A stretch of DNA of 64,000 nt from Dugong dugon (taxonomy: Eukaryota; Chordata; Mammalia; Sirenia; Dugongidae): assembly GCA_030035585.1 (NCBI GenBank), contig CM057476.1, positions 25,404,501-25,468,500 of the forward strand, written 5' to 3'. Shown piece by piece: positions 54,290 to 64,000 of the stretch. The notes under the pieces are model-generated. The model searched no databases. It was not told the origin of the DNA and saw only the letters and a program-made list of their open reading frames with translations. The first letter of the stretch is position 1. Each line of letters opens with the position of its first letter. The position numbers and the translations under genes are program-made.

Positions 54290-54540
54290 GGTAATAACCA
54301 CTCAGTCTCTGCCGTCACGGCGCATAATAGGCAGGAAAATGAATTCAAATGTCACTCGCTACAATAAAAGAAAGTATTCTTAGTGCGCGCAGCGTTCAGT
54401 GGGGCTGAGGCGAGGGCACGGCGCCTTCTCAATGAATCACCTGGTAAAGGAGGAGCGAGAGGAGCTCAGTGATTGCCTGGCAACGTCAGCCCCAAGAAAG
54501 TGTAATCACCGGGGTTATTTTTATAAGCGAGGATGGTGAG
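54290..54540. other. Unique block with CpGs, possible enhancer-like element
   Basis: Non-repeat DNA mixing AT-rich cores ('aggaaaatgaattcaaatgt', 'acaataaaagaaagtattct') with CpG-bearing GTGCGCGCAGCG. It also holds 'gattgcctggcaac', an RFX X-box half-site-like string, near 54471. Confidence 0.3.
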
Positions 54541-54705
54541 TGAGTGCGTGTGTGCGTGTGTGTACGTGTGTGTGCCAGGGCGACCGGGGCAGGCATGTGC
54601 ATATGGAAGTGGAAGGGGTGAGAGTGGGCACGTGCAAGTGTGTACACGACTGTGCACGCAACACTGGGGGATCTGGGCACATGGGTACAACGTGTGCACC
54701 CACTG
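54540..54705. repeat. TG-rich tract
   Basis: Imperfect GTGTG/GCGTG repeats. Confidence 0.6.
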
Positions 54706-54786
54706 GAAAGCCAGCCCCACAAGCACAGGGGTTTATTTAATCTTGTTCATCCCTGTTTCCCTAGTGCCTAGCTGTCCCTGACTCGT

Positions 54787-54986
54787 GTTGTTGTGTGCTG
54801 TCCCGTTGATTCTGTCTTATAATGACCCTATAAGACAGAGTAGAACTGCTGCATAGGCTTTTCTAGGCTGTAATCTTTACAGGAGCAGATTGCCAGGTCT
54901 TTCTCCCATGGAACTGCTGTGGGGGTTCGAATCACCGACCTGTTAGTTAGCAGTCAAGCACTTAACCACAAACCACCGGGGCTCCT
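54787..54986 (-). mobile_element. AfroSINE
   Basis: Tail 'ttgttgtgtgctgtcccgtt', body 'gctgtaatctttacaggagc', head end 'accaccggggctcc'. Confidence 0.86.
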
Positions 54987-55051
54987 GGCACTGTCCCTGG
55001 CTATAGTAGGTGCTCAGTTGTTTACTACTGTTTTGCTAGTGCCTGACCCAT

Positions 55052-55393
55052 GTTGTTGTTAGCTGTCCTTGAGTTGGCCTCTGATCACGGCGACCCCATG
55101 TACTAGAGGACAAAACGCTGCCTGGTCCTGCACCATCCCCATGATGGGTTGCAGATTGGACTATTGTGATCCTGTGGGTTTCCGTTGACTGATTTTCAGA
55201 AGTAAATTGCCAGGCCTTTCTTCCTAGTTGGTCTTAGTGCTGAAGCTCTGTTGAAATGTGTTCACATCATGGCAACACACAAGCCTCCACTGACAGACAG
55301 GTGGTGGCTGCACGTGAGTTGCATTGACCAGAAATTGTACTGAGTCTCCCACATGGAAGGTGATAATTCTACCATTGAACCTTCCCTGCCTTG
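55052..55393 (-). mobile_element. Long AfroSINE-like element
   Basis: Tail 'tgttgttagctgtccttgag', RTE 5'-like middle, degraded tRNA-like head near 55330-55390. Confidence 0.75.
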
Positions 55394-55394
55394 C

Positions 55395-56060
55395 CTGGTG
55401 GTGCTAATTATTCACCACTCTTTCCCTAGTGCCCAGCACAGGGCCCGACACACAGTAGGTGCTTTATAGATGTCTTTTACATGAATAAATGAATCACCCC
55501 AGCCCCATTGTTCTGTCATCCAGTATAACCCACACTGTTTCCACCACCCAGTCCGAGCCACTGTCTTCTCTTCCTCTCTCCTTCCTCCATCATGGCCCCT
55601 TCAGCCCATGGTCCAAGCAGTGGCCAAAAGGGTCTTCTAAAAACTCAAACTGGAGCAAGCCACTCTCCTGATTAAAAATTTAAAAAAACAAAGACCTAAT
55701 GGCTCCATATTGTACCCAAAGTAAAACCCAAACTCCTTCCCGGGACCTCAAGGTCCTGGGCTGGCTGGGACACACCTTTGTCTTCTCCTACCACCCCACC
55801 CCTACTCTCCCTTCAGTTCTTCTGAGGAGGCAAACTTTTCCTGCCCCAGGGCCTTTGCACCTGCTGCCCCTCTGCTCTTCACACAGATACCTTCTCTTCC
55901 CTAGGATCCAGTTAACTATACCACCTCCTGAGGGAGACTTTCTCTGCCCACACTTTCTAATCCTTGCTTCCCTCCACCCTGTAATTTTCTCTAGCACAAC
56001 TCTGGGTCCCTCAGAACATGTATTACAGTCCCTGAGGATCTTGTGTGTTAGTTTCTGCGC
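55395..56060 (+). mobile_element. L2 remnants (3' end, then a second piece)
   Basis: First 'gacacacagtaggtgcttta' with ATGAATAAATGAA. Then a second run with 'atggctccatattgtaccca', 'cagggcctttgcacctgctg' and ACTTTCTCTGCCCACAC in L2 order. Confidence 0.65.
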
Positions 56061-56089
56061 TAGCTAGCCCAACATTGGACGCCTGGTGA

Positions 56090-56400
56090 GCGCTCACACT
56101 GAATGGGCGTGGGTAGGCGCCCTCCTGGGAAAGGTGAGGCCGGAAAGCTGCTGATCTGATTAAGCTGGGAAAAAATACGCTTCCCAAACTGCCAGCCCTC
56201 CTTGTTGCCCTTATCGGCTCACACCTCATCTGCACTGCTTTTTACTCAATATGAGTTTAAAGGGACTTGCGTTTTCTTTCAATGGGAAATTTGTATCACT
56301 GTTTCTAATGAAAAACTGGCCATTAATGAAAAGTAACTATTAAAGTAAACCCAGTTACAATTGCAAGTATCTTTTTAAACCCTAGCTGGCCAAGGTAGCC
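56090..56400. other. Unique AT-rich block, possible conserved element
   Basis: Non-repeat sequence with many homeodomain-like cores ('ctgatctgattaagctggga', 'ggccattaatgaaaagtaac') and a 'cttatcgg' GATA-like site at about 56212. Confidence 0.3.
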
Positions 56401-57085
56401 TGCTCTGAAGCTCCTGTGCCCAGGTTGTCTCCTCTGTTAGATGTTGAAGACAGGGAAGCACCCAACTGAGACTTTCTCCTGCTGTGATCAGGAGAGCTGG
56501 GAGAGAATTATGAGGGTGTAATTGTCTCACCCTGACATTCAATGGTATTTATGCTTCCCTGTCTTTGAACACAGCATCTGCCTTCCTGCCTAGAACGGTC
56601 CTGTCCCAGGGAATGAGCTAAGCCACTTTTCCAGTCCCTCCCAGTAGTCAAAAGACATCCCTGAATCAAACTCCAGGAGGTAACTCTGGGTCTAGAGGGA
56701 GGGACTGGGGTCACTGGGAACCTCAGTTTCCTCTTTTGGCAAATGGGAATGTGGATCCCAGTCACGATTGCCTGGCTCCCAGGCAGTTGTGACAGTGAAC
56801 TGGGATCCCAGAGGGCGAGGCTCTCATGCCCAGGAGGGAGGGATCTTGACTGCAGTCTTCCTTAAGCCTCCAGCCACCTCCTGGGACAGTTTGGAATTTT
56901 TATGTTTTGGTCTTTGTCTGCAAGGGGGAAAAGTGGGCCTCTTTACATAATTTTCATTCCATGAGGCCAGAAAGGGGGTCTGCACAGGTGTTTTCTGGAG
57001 GGAGGAGGGGGAGCTGGGAGCCCTGTTGCGGCTGTCATTGGCAGGAGGCCAGATGTGACTGCATTTCAAAAGGACAGAGGGAGCA
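56400..57085. other. Mostly unassigned; short MIR block at 56715-56760
   Basis: 'gaacctcagtttcctctttt' is MIR-like; the rest is unrecognised. Confidence 0.4.
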
Positions 57086-57087
57086 TG

Positions 57088-57330
57088 GCAGCATTATTAA
57101 GCACCTACTGTGTACCTGCCTGTGTTCTAGCTGCCACACACACCCTAACTTATTAACTCCTCCAAATGACCCATAAGGCAGGTACTGTTGCCACCCATTT
57201 TACAGATGGGGAAACTGAAACTCAGAGAGGGAGGGCACCTGCCCCAGGTCACACAGCTGGAAAGTGGCAGAGTCAGAACTTGAACCCAGGTCTACCTGGC
57301 TCCAAATTTGTGATCTTAACCACTGTGCGT
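57088..57330 (-). mobile_element. MIR, well preserved
   Basis: 'cattttacagatggggaaac', GAGGGAGGGCACCTGCCCCAGG, 'tcacacagctggaaagtggc' and 'cttgaacccaggtctacctg' in inverted order. Confidence 0.85.
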
Positions 57331-57394
57331 TTAGCCTACTTTTCAAATAACTACAGCACTATCAGGAATAATAGTATTCTTTCCGCCTAGGCAG

Positions 57395-57485
57395 ATCTCC
57401 TTAGCTCAGAGAGGGCTTTGGGAACATATCGAAAGCCCAGAGAGATAAGGTGACTCGTCCCAAGTCACATAGTATCTCTGGATCT
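57395..57485 (-). mobile_element. MIR fragment
   Basis: 'gactcgtcccaagtcacata' block. Confidence 0.5.
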
Positions 57486-57489
57486 CCCA

Positions 57490-58265
57490 TCTGGCAGCCC
57501 CCTGGTTTCATAGCAGCTGTTTCTGTCATCATCCCATTGTCCCTCTGGCCTGCAGACAGCCCGTCCTTTCCAGAGAATCTTGTCCTGACTGGCAGAGTCC
57601 CGCACCCCAGGCCCCAGCAGCTCCCAGGAACTTGGGAACTTTTGTTCCTGAGCCCCCTGCCCACCCTATGCCTGAAAAACCCTGGGGTGACTGTGAGGGG
57701 CACGAGATGCTATTTTCCACAGAGCAAGCATTTGGCAGGGACCTCCTCCCTCTAGTTTCCTTTGTCCTTAAAGTGACTCTCTAGGGCGGGGGCAGGGGAA
57801 TTTATGATGAAATCCAGGTGTGTCCTCTAAAACGAAAGCTTCCACCAGGCCACACTGACCAACAGCCTCTTCTCAGCCTTCAGGGTCCCAGTGGGGCATT
57901 CGGACCCCTGGTTCCTTGGCTTTCAGGATGAAAAACTGTCCTTTCCTCCCTGCCCCTCAGCCCCCACAGGCTTCCCTCTCCCCTCTCCACAGGCTCTGTC
58001 TCTCTCACGCTTTCTGTCTCTTAGTCCATCTTTATCTCTGTCTCTGTTCCTTCCCACTTCAAATCCTGGGCACTTGACCCCAAAGGATAGAACAGGAAAA
58101 CAGCTGTAAAAGGACACCGCTGTAGCTACGTACTGTTAGCTTTTCTTTTTTTCTTTTTCTTTTTCCTTTGGGGTGGGGGGAGAACTCAAAGCGGAAAAAA
58201 ATCCATAAAACACAAAACAAACATTTTACGAATTGAGTAAAAGAAAAAGGAAACCTCTTAAGAAA
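57490..58265. other. No assignable feature; CT-rich part at 57960-58050
   Basis: Unique sequence with a polypyrimidine stretch and a T/C-rich run at 58140-58170. Confidence 0.4.
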
Positions 58266-58269
58266 TTAT

Positions 58270-58640
58270 TTTTTAAAATAATTTATTTTTGTTGTTGTTG
58301 AAAATACACACGGCAGAACATACACCAATTCAACAATTTCTACATGCACAATTAATTCAATGACATTGACTATGTTCTTCAAGTTGTGCAACCATTCTCA
58401 CCCTCCTTTTCCAAATTGTTCCTCCTCCTTTAACATAAACTCGCTGCCCCCTAAGCTTCCTATCTAACCTTTCGAGTTGCTAATGTCAATTTGATCCCGT
58501 ATAGATAGTTTTTCAAATGAGCACAATGCTCAAGGCAGGCGTTCTTTACTAATTAAACTAAATTATTGTTTGGTTTAAAGAAGACTTCAGGAGATATTTT
58601 TGGTTTAAGGTTTAAAGAATATCTCAGGGTTATTATCATT
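58270..58640 (-). mobile_element. R2 repeat, third copy, uninterrupted
   Basis: Inverted copy of 51850-52250: 'acaccaattcaacaatttct', 'caagttgtgcaaccattctc', 'gttgctaatgtcaatttgat', 'ttaaagaagacttcaggaga'. The RTE site (58492-58500) is uninterrupted. Confidence 0.78.
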
Positions 58641-58864
58641 TTTTAAATTTAAAAACAAAAGAAATTCAGTGCTCTTTCCGTTCTCAAACCAGTTCTGAGT
58701 CCAATTCTCTACTCACCCCTCCCTGGGGCTCCTCTGAGCCCAGCTCTTTGAGAAATGCAAAGAAGACCCCCCCCACCCCTGGGTGGCCAGAGGGTGAGAT
58801 GCTCAGGAAAAGGTCCTTGGGGGGTGTTTCCATGCCTTCTACCTACCGCAGGGTAGGTGCTCCT

Positions 58865-58990
58865 GGGGTGGTTTCAGCTGTGTGGCCTTGGGCAAGTCGT
58901 TTGCCCTCTCTGAGCCTTGGTTTCCTTATCTGCAAAATGAGAAGTTGCGAGTCCTGGCCTTGTCACCCAGAAGTGTCTCCCTCCTGACTT
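58865..58990 (+). mobile_element. MIR fragment
   Basis: 'tgtggccttgggcaagtcgt' and 'tggtttccttatctgcaaaa'. A SINE tail scrap (ATCCACTTGATGGCAACC) follows at 58998-59022. Confidence 0.7.
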
Positions 58991-59244
58991 TGGAACCCAA
59001 TCCACTTGATGGCAACCAACAACACAGCAAGAAGAGATGAGGGGAAGAGAAGGAGGATAGATGAAGTTCTCAGAAGCCAAGTTGGGGAGGAGAGTCCCCT
59101 CTGGGGTAGAGGGCAGCTGCTGGGCAGGGGAGGGGCAGAGGCTTTGGATGGGCAGCTCTGGGCACCTCTCCCCATGTCCCAGCCCTGAGTTCAAATTCCA
59201 ATTCCACCACTGATTCTCATCTCCTGCTCCCTCCCTGTCCCCCA

Positions 59245-59430
59245 ATATCACAAGACCTTGCTCTTCCTCAACCCCCCACCCCCAGTTCCACCTCCAGAAC
59301 TTTGTTATAGCTATTCCCTCTGCCTGGAAGCTTCCCCCACCACCTCTTGACTGCTGCTGCAGGCTTTAGCTTTAGCTGCCTCCAGGAAGCCTTCCTGGAT
59401 GCCCCTAATCTAAATCAATCCCCCATTAAG
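59245..59430 (+). mobile_element. L2 fragment
   Basis: 'tattccctctgcctggaagc' and 'aggaagccttcctggatgcc' are L2 blocks. Confidence 0.6.
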
Positions 59431-59719
59431 CCTCTCATTGTGCTTTTTGCTTTCCCTCTGGCGCCCTGATCTCATTTGTGGTTCTGATGGGGTTTGCTGT
59501 TGATTTAACACCAGGTGCTGAATAAGTAGCCCTGAATGACTGGATCTGCCTCCTCCAGTGGCCCCTAGGCTTGGACTCCACCTGGGAGGTGGAGAACAAA
59601 AGGTAGTGAGCTCCCCATGAGTTCCTGGATGATACCAGGCAGGGATCCCAGAGGTCGATGTTCAGAGGGCTCCTCACCCCTGTGCATCAACTAGGGAGTT
59701 TTAATTCTCACCTCCACTC

Positions 59720-59830
59720 CAAGAGCCAGATTTCGTTATTCCAATTTTCCAGATGAAGAAATGGAGGCTCTAAGAGGCAAAATCACTGCCCCAGGCCACA
59801 CAGCCAGGACTCGAACCCAGGCTCCATTGA
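59720..59830 (-). mobile_element. MIR fragment
   Basis: 'ttttccagatgaagaaatgg' and 'cacagccaggactcgaaccc'. Confidence 0.7.
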
Positions 59831-60074
59831 TGGGCCAGTCTCCTGAACTTCCTGCTGCTGCGCTGCCTCCCAGGGCCGGCAGGGGAGTCATTCCATCCAG
59901 TCGGCTGCGGCAGTATTCTAGCTGATCTCTGCCTGAGGACCAGAGAGATGGAGCGGCTTGGCCTTGCTGGGGATCCTGGGTAGAACCCGTGTGGCCACTC
60001 TTGTCCCTGGGGACTGCAGCAGTGACAGCTGACATCCCACCAGGCAACCACCTGTCCACCCTCTCTCCCCGACC

Positions 60075-60264
60075 CAGGGGCGGCTTATCCAATAGGTAAG
60101 GTAAGCACGGTGTTTACTTTGCTTACCAGATCATCTGTAGTGAACAATTTCACATTTTTCACCACATCAAAGATTCTGCCTCTAGGCACTGCTGGCATCT
60201 TTCTCCCAATCCCGCAGCACCTTCCTGCAGAATCGAAGCCTCTTTTCAAATTTACAATCCCTGA
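60075..60264 (+). mobile_element. Partial relative of the foldback element
   Basis: Starts 'caggggcggcttatccaata' and shares 'atctgtagtgaacaattt' (from 60133) with the foldback element that follows at 60265. After about 60160 it continues into unrelated sequence. Possibly the end of a larger DNA transposon of the same family. Confidence 0.55.
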
Positions 60265-60457
60265 CAGGGGCGGATGACCCAGTAAGCAAGGTAAACACGG
60301 GTTTACTTGTACTTACTTACTAATCTGTAGTGAACAATTTCACATGAAATTTGTTCACTACAGATTAGTGAAACCCATGTGAAATTGTTCGCTACAGATG
60401 AGCAAGTAAACACAAGTAAACCCGTGCTTACGTTGACTATTAGATAATCCACCCTTG
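60265..60457. mobile_element. 193-bp foldback element with 82-bp inverted arms
   Basis: Arms 60265-60346 and 60376-60457 pair without gaps; I count about 67 of 82 matches by hand. The 29-bp spacer holds another inverted copy of the block that starts 'atctgtagtgaaca' (60347-60366), so three nested copies can pair. Ends are CAGGGGCGG and inverted CAAGGGTGG, reminiscent of hAT-type termini. I see no matching 8-bp flanks. No coding capacity. Confidence 0.75.
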
Positions 60458-60800
60458 CCTCAACCCATCCAGAGGGCGCGGCTCCCGTGACATTGGCTGG
60501 GGAGTCCAGGCCCGTATTTCACCCGCCACTGACGCTCCGCCCGCCAAGGGTGCGTGCAGTTAATTAGAGGGTCTTGGAAAGTTCATCAATAATAGATCTG
60601 GTGGCGGCGGCTGATTGCTGGCGCGCGGCGGGGCGGGCAGGGCCCGTAAATCAGCTTGACGGGTGACTGGCCACGCCCGGCCGGTGGGCGGGGCGCGATG
60701 AAAGCGCCGCCCTTGGCAATGAACCCGGCCCAAGGGTTGGCGAGACCCGGTCGGGGACGCGAGCCGGCCGGCACAGGACGTCTCTGTCTCTCGTAGTTTT
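60458..60800. promoter_or_regulatory. CpG-rich non-repeat block (CpG-island-like)
   Basis: Dense CpG and GC boxes (GGGCGGGGCGCG near 60690, GCGCGCGGCGGGGCGGG near 60622) around an AT-rich core ('agttaattagagggtcttgg', 'ttcatcaataatagatctgg'). No exon, start codon context or splice pattern that I trust. It could be a promoter, a distal enhancer or an orphan CpG island. Confidence 0.4.
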
Positions 60801-60822
60801 CTCTCCCTTCTGTCTGTTTGAG

Positions 60823-60853
60823 CCGCAATCACCTCGACGGCAACGAGTTTTTA
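60823..60853 (+). mobile_element. SINE 3'-tail scrap
   Basis: 'aatcacctcgacggcaacga' then a T run: the last 30 bases of an AfroSINE. Confidence 0.6.
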
Positions 60854-61059
60854 ACCCCCGTCTCTTTATCTCCATCTCTGGCTCTCCTCCTCTTCTCTCT
60901 ATTCTCTGTCTACCCCACCCCTCACCATTGTCAGCCTGGCCCGGGGGTCCTTTCACGTCCAAACTTATGCCCCTCCGGTAACCCGTGAGCATGCGCAGTG
61001 GCCTCCTCGGGCCCTGTGCCAACGCAAGACAGCACTCACCAGCCGGGCCCCACCTCCCA

Positions 61060-61180
61060 AGTGGTTACAGGCCGCTCTCAGCTCAGAGTTCAAATCTTCC
61101 CCAGTTTCTGGGTGCCTCTAAGCCTCAGTTTCCACCTCTATGAAATGGGAATACAGGTACCCCACGTGGGGTTCATGGGC
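61060..61180 (+). mobile_element. MIR fragment
   Basis: 'ctaagcctcagtttccacct' block. Confidence 0.6.
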
Positions 61181-61200
61181 TAATGCGGTGCGGGACTAGT

Positions 61201-61403
61201 AGTTGTTGTTGTTGGATGACATGCATTCCGACTCATAGTGACCCCATGTGACAAAGTAGAACTGCCCCACAGGATTTTCTTCCCTATAGTCTTTACAGGA
61301 GCAGATTGCCAGGTCTTTCTCCTTTGGAGCTGCTGGGTGGGTTTGAACTGCCATCCTTTTGGTTAGCAGCTGAGCACTTAACTTTTGTGCCACCAGGGCT
61401 CCT
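61201..61403 (-). mobile_element. AfroSINE
   Basis: GTT run at the tail, body 'gtctttacaggagcagattg', B box near 61343, head end 'tgccaccagggctcc'. Confidence 0.9.
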
Positions 61404-61534
61404 TAAGGGCCCCAGAAATGCCAGTTCTACCTGCCCCCAGCCACATGTGGCCACACTCAGCGCTTGCCTGCAACACACTCAGCCACCACAGTCCCCTCTT
61501 GCTCTTAGACGTGAGATCATGGCCACGCTCTGCA

Positions 61535-61840
61535 TGTGCCCACACATGCACCAGGTACACATGTGTCCACAATGTCACACACTTATGAACACATACATTC
61601 ATGTATGCACCATGGACACATGTCAAGTCGACACGTGCATCCTGTACTCCTGTAGGCACACATGTGTTGTGTCCACTTAAGCCCAAACTTGCTGTTCTCT
61701 GCTAAAGTTCCTCTGGTTGAAAGGGAATGCAGAGGCCCACATTCATCTTCTCGTGCACACGCAGAACTCTACCTACACACGTACACAACATGCCCACATG
61801 TGAGCGCTGGCAAACACTCATGCACACCTGTGTTCAAGCC
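61535..61840. repeat. CA-rich degenerate tract
   Basis: Many ACAC/CATG units, imperfect. Confidence 0.45.
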
Positions 61841-62179
61841 ACACCGGGCTTGCCTGCATTTCCCAGAACCTTTGCAGAGAGAAGGAACTCACCAGAGAAC
61901 TCAGGGAGACTCAGGATGGTCTCGGGGGCTGGTACTGGGGCCGGGGAGAGCTCAGTGGGTGCAGCGCCGGCGTAATAGAGGGTCGCAGGCTGCCCTGCCT
62001 GAGATCATCCACTAGCTTAATTCAGCTGTCCCAACGAGAGCTCCCAAGCAGGGCCCATCATCCCTGTTGGTGGATATTAACCTGGGCATTGTGCACACAC
62101 ATGTTCAGTTACGGTCTGCACAGAAGAATCTCAGAATCCCAGAGCTGAGATCTGAAGGCAGAGCAGGAGGTAACTCGGC

Positions 62180-62245
62180 AAAGCATAGCTTGGGGAGAAG
62201 GTGTACCTGGCAGAAGGAATGGCACGTGAAAAGGTCCTGTGGCAG
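62180..62245 (-). mobile_element. L2 scrap
   Basis: 'ggcagaaggaatggcacgtg' followed by AAAAGGTCCTGTGGCAGG is inverted L2. Confidence 0.5.
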
Positions 62246-62249
62246 GAAG

Positions 62250-62890
62250 GAACAGGTGTGCTCAGAGACTGAGAGAAGCAAATGTGGCTGTCATGGCCAC
62301 ATTCCTTGGCTTTCCCCAAAGTGACCGTGACCCTGGATAACAGGCAATTTTATAACTTAACGCAGAGCATGACTCAAAGCCTCTTGCACAACCCTGTTAA
62401 GCAAATATTTCTTGGATTCAGGTCTCCTGGCTGGTCTCTACCCCACTTTTAACCACAAAAATCTTCATCCAGCCCCTCTTAATTCAGCCCCTGTTCTTCT
62501 GCTCCAGGGTTTCAGTGTCAAAGAAGGTCTCTGGTCTTTGAGGCCAGGCCCAGGAACCTCATCTTTGGTGAGAATGAGCCAAGGAAGGGCAGGCTGAGAG
62601 GCAGGAGGCCGGCCATAAATATCCAGCAAGTTGCTACCGGCGGCTCTCTGCCTGCTCTTTGAGGCCATAAAATTTTACTAGCGCAGGAGTGGCTGCCCAT
62701 CAGGGTGGCCGTGCAGGATTAGAGCCCAGGTGGGTGGTGGCCCTTGGTGCCTCCATCACCTTCCAGGCTGCCCTACCCCAGGGTTCATCCACTGTGCCTG
62801 CCTCCTGAGGGACCTGGGACTGACCATCACCAGTCCAGGCACAGCACTTTGTAGTTTCAGAAGTAATTCTTATCTGCTTAGGAGGGATCT
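62250..62890. other. No assignable feature
   Basis: Unique sequence; nothing supported. Confidence 0.35.
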
Positions 62891-62899
62891 TTGAGACCT

Positions 62900-63035
62900 C
62901 TCAGAGTGGGGTCACCATGCTCAGTTGACAAATGATGACAAAGGCTCAGAGAAGGTGAGCTGCTTAACCAGAGCGCCGAGTAGAAATTAAGTAGAGATTA
63001 AGTAGAAGTATCAAACTTGAACCTAGGACTCCCAA
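62900..63035 (-). mobile_element. MIR fragment
   Basis: 'gacaaaggctcagagaaggt' is the inverted core; TTGAACCTAGGACTCCC near its end. Confidence 0.55.
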
Positions 63036-63074
63036 GTCCTATAGCAAAAGAGTATTTTTTCACCCTTGGTTTCT

Positions 63075-63540
63075 CTCTTTTTATCCACCCACATGCCCAC
63101 CCACCTTTCCTTTCATTATTCCACCCTTCCATACATGTGTCTATCTATCCATCCACTTACCCACTCATCTACCCATCCACCAGTCTGCCATCCACCCATC
63201 CTCACATCCACCTACCCATCTCCCTTCCTTCCATCCATCCACCCACCCACCCATACACCTATCAATCCACCATCTACCTATTCATCCATCCACTCACCCA
63301 CCTATCACCCATCTACCCATCCACTCACCCACTCATCTACCCATCCAACCATCCACCGTCCACCCATCCATCTACCCATCCATCCACCAATCCTCACATC
63401 CACCTACACATCCCCCTTCCTTCTATCCATCCACCCACCCACCCATAACTCTATCTATCCACCATCTACCTGTTCATCCATCCACTCACCCACCTATCAT
63501 CCATCCATCCATCCATCTATCCGTTCACCCATCTATTCAA
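63075..63540. repeat. (CCAT/CCAC)n array with 191-bp higher-order unit
   Basis: About 465 bp of imperfect tetranucleotides. The landmark 'ctcacatccaccta' recurs at about 63201 and 63392 with matching downstream order (CTTCCTTC, CCACCATCTACCT, CACTCACCCACCTATCA). The array therefore grew by duplication of a block of about 191 bp. Confidence 0.88.
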
Positions 63541-63650
63541 TACACCTTGTGGAGCACAAGCTATATGCAAGGCACTGGGAATACAGAGGTAAAAAACCAC
63601 AGCTATGTCCTTAAAGGAACAAACAAATGGTGATAATACCCAGGAAGAAG
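63541..63650 (-). mobile_element. L2 fragment
   Basis: 'gcaaggcactgggaatacag' and a following CCTTAAAGGAAC block are inverted L2. Confidence 0.55.
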
Positions 63651-63824
63651 GTCAGAAAACATCCCTAACGCGCCCACTGTGTGCTGAGCAGTGTACCAGC
63701 TGCTGAGGATGGAAGCACTGATAATGTCACCAGCAGCAATGACCCCATCTACCATTGCTACTAATGCCCCTTTTGTCAAGGCTTAGTGTATGCCAACAAC
63801 TAGGAGAAGTTTATCCTAGAGTCA

Positions 63825-63960
63825 CCCACAAATATTGATTGCGCACCTACTGTGTGCCAGGCCTGATGTATTTGATCTGAATTATTCATCGTCGCAATTT
63901 CGTGAAGCCTAGGCATTTCGACTCTTGTTTGGGAAATAAGGGAACTGAGGCTGGTGGGAT
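63825..63960 (-). mobile_element. MIR/L2-like remnant
   Basis: 'gcacctactgtgtgccaggc' and AAATAAGGGAACTGAGGCTGG. Confidence 0.55.
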
Positions 63961-64000
63961 GGGGCGGTTGAGGGGTCTAGCAGGAGCCAGGTGGGGTATG

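Noticed and set aside
60458-60800. First coding exon in the CpG-rich block
   Set aside because: Minus-strand frames (60560-60832, 60651-61022) are Pro/Arg/Gly-rich chance frames; no convincing start, splice donor or conserved peptide.
63075-63540. CRISPR-like array
   Set aside because: No constant repeat with unique spacers; it is a eukaryotic tetranucleotide repeat.
63066-63614. 182- and 143-codon frames rich in His, Pro, Ser and Thr
   Set aside because: Pure translation of the CCAT/CCAC array.

Overview
This window looks like gene-free nuclear DNA from a placental mammal of the afrotherian branch, most likely an elephant or close relative. The main evidence is its short interspersed repeats. 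About two dozen copies carry a tRNA-like head (a 'gccctggtggtgcagtggtt' type start with a 'ggttcraaccca' B box) and end in a 'gactcgatggcaac' type tail, which is the AfroSINE pattern. They sit among ancient pan-mammalian repeats (MIR, L2, L1M, MLT1-like and MLT2-like LTRs). I find no protein-coding exon, tRNA, rRNA, snRNA or CRISPR array that I can support. Every long open frame is a decayed retrotransposon, a tandem-repeat translation or a chance frame.

Layout. 1-4890: a decayed L1 on the minus strand with ORF1 and most of ORF2; its 3' end lies beyond the left edge. 4893-5840: a plus-strand retroposon with an A-rich tail (called R1 here), head to head with the L1. 5954-8000: a long SINE, an L1M 3' end, a MIR and a MaLR-type LTR. 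7766-11395: a second A-tailed repeat (R2), split by a full-length but dead RTE/BovB-type LINE (8000-11179) with a 10-bp target duplication. 11400-31000: L2, MIR, SINE and L1M fragments, an ERVL-type LTR with an internal duplication, and a solo ERV LTR. 31000-44000: more MIR/L2, MLT1-like LTRs, AC-rich arrays and several unique GC-rich blocks. 44680-46530: a deep nest of L1M fragments interrupted by SINEs. 47000-58700: SINEs, an R1 copy with a clean target duplication, and two uninterrupted R2 copies. 60075-60457: a foldback element with 82-bp arms. 60458-60800: a CpG-rich non-repeat block. 63070-63540: a tetranucleotide array with a higher-order repeat of about 191 bp.

How the parts relate. 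The RTE supplies the machinery that SINEs here appear to exploit: SINE 3' tails match the RTE 3' end, and the longer SINE form also shares the RTE 5' region. R1 and R2 look L1-mobilised, since they have A-rich tails and R1 has L1-type target duplications. Several unique blocks (15520-15740, 29690-30060, 38120-38290, 40320-40860, 54290-54540, 56090-56400, 60458-60800) are the best candidates for regulatory DNA of a gene outside the window. That is inference from base composition and absence of repeat similarity, not from an alignment. Repeat family names come from recognition by eye, and boundaries are approximate unless a target duplication is quoted.
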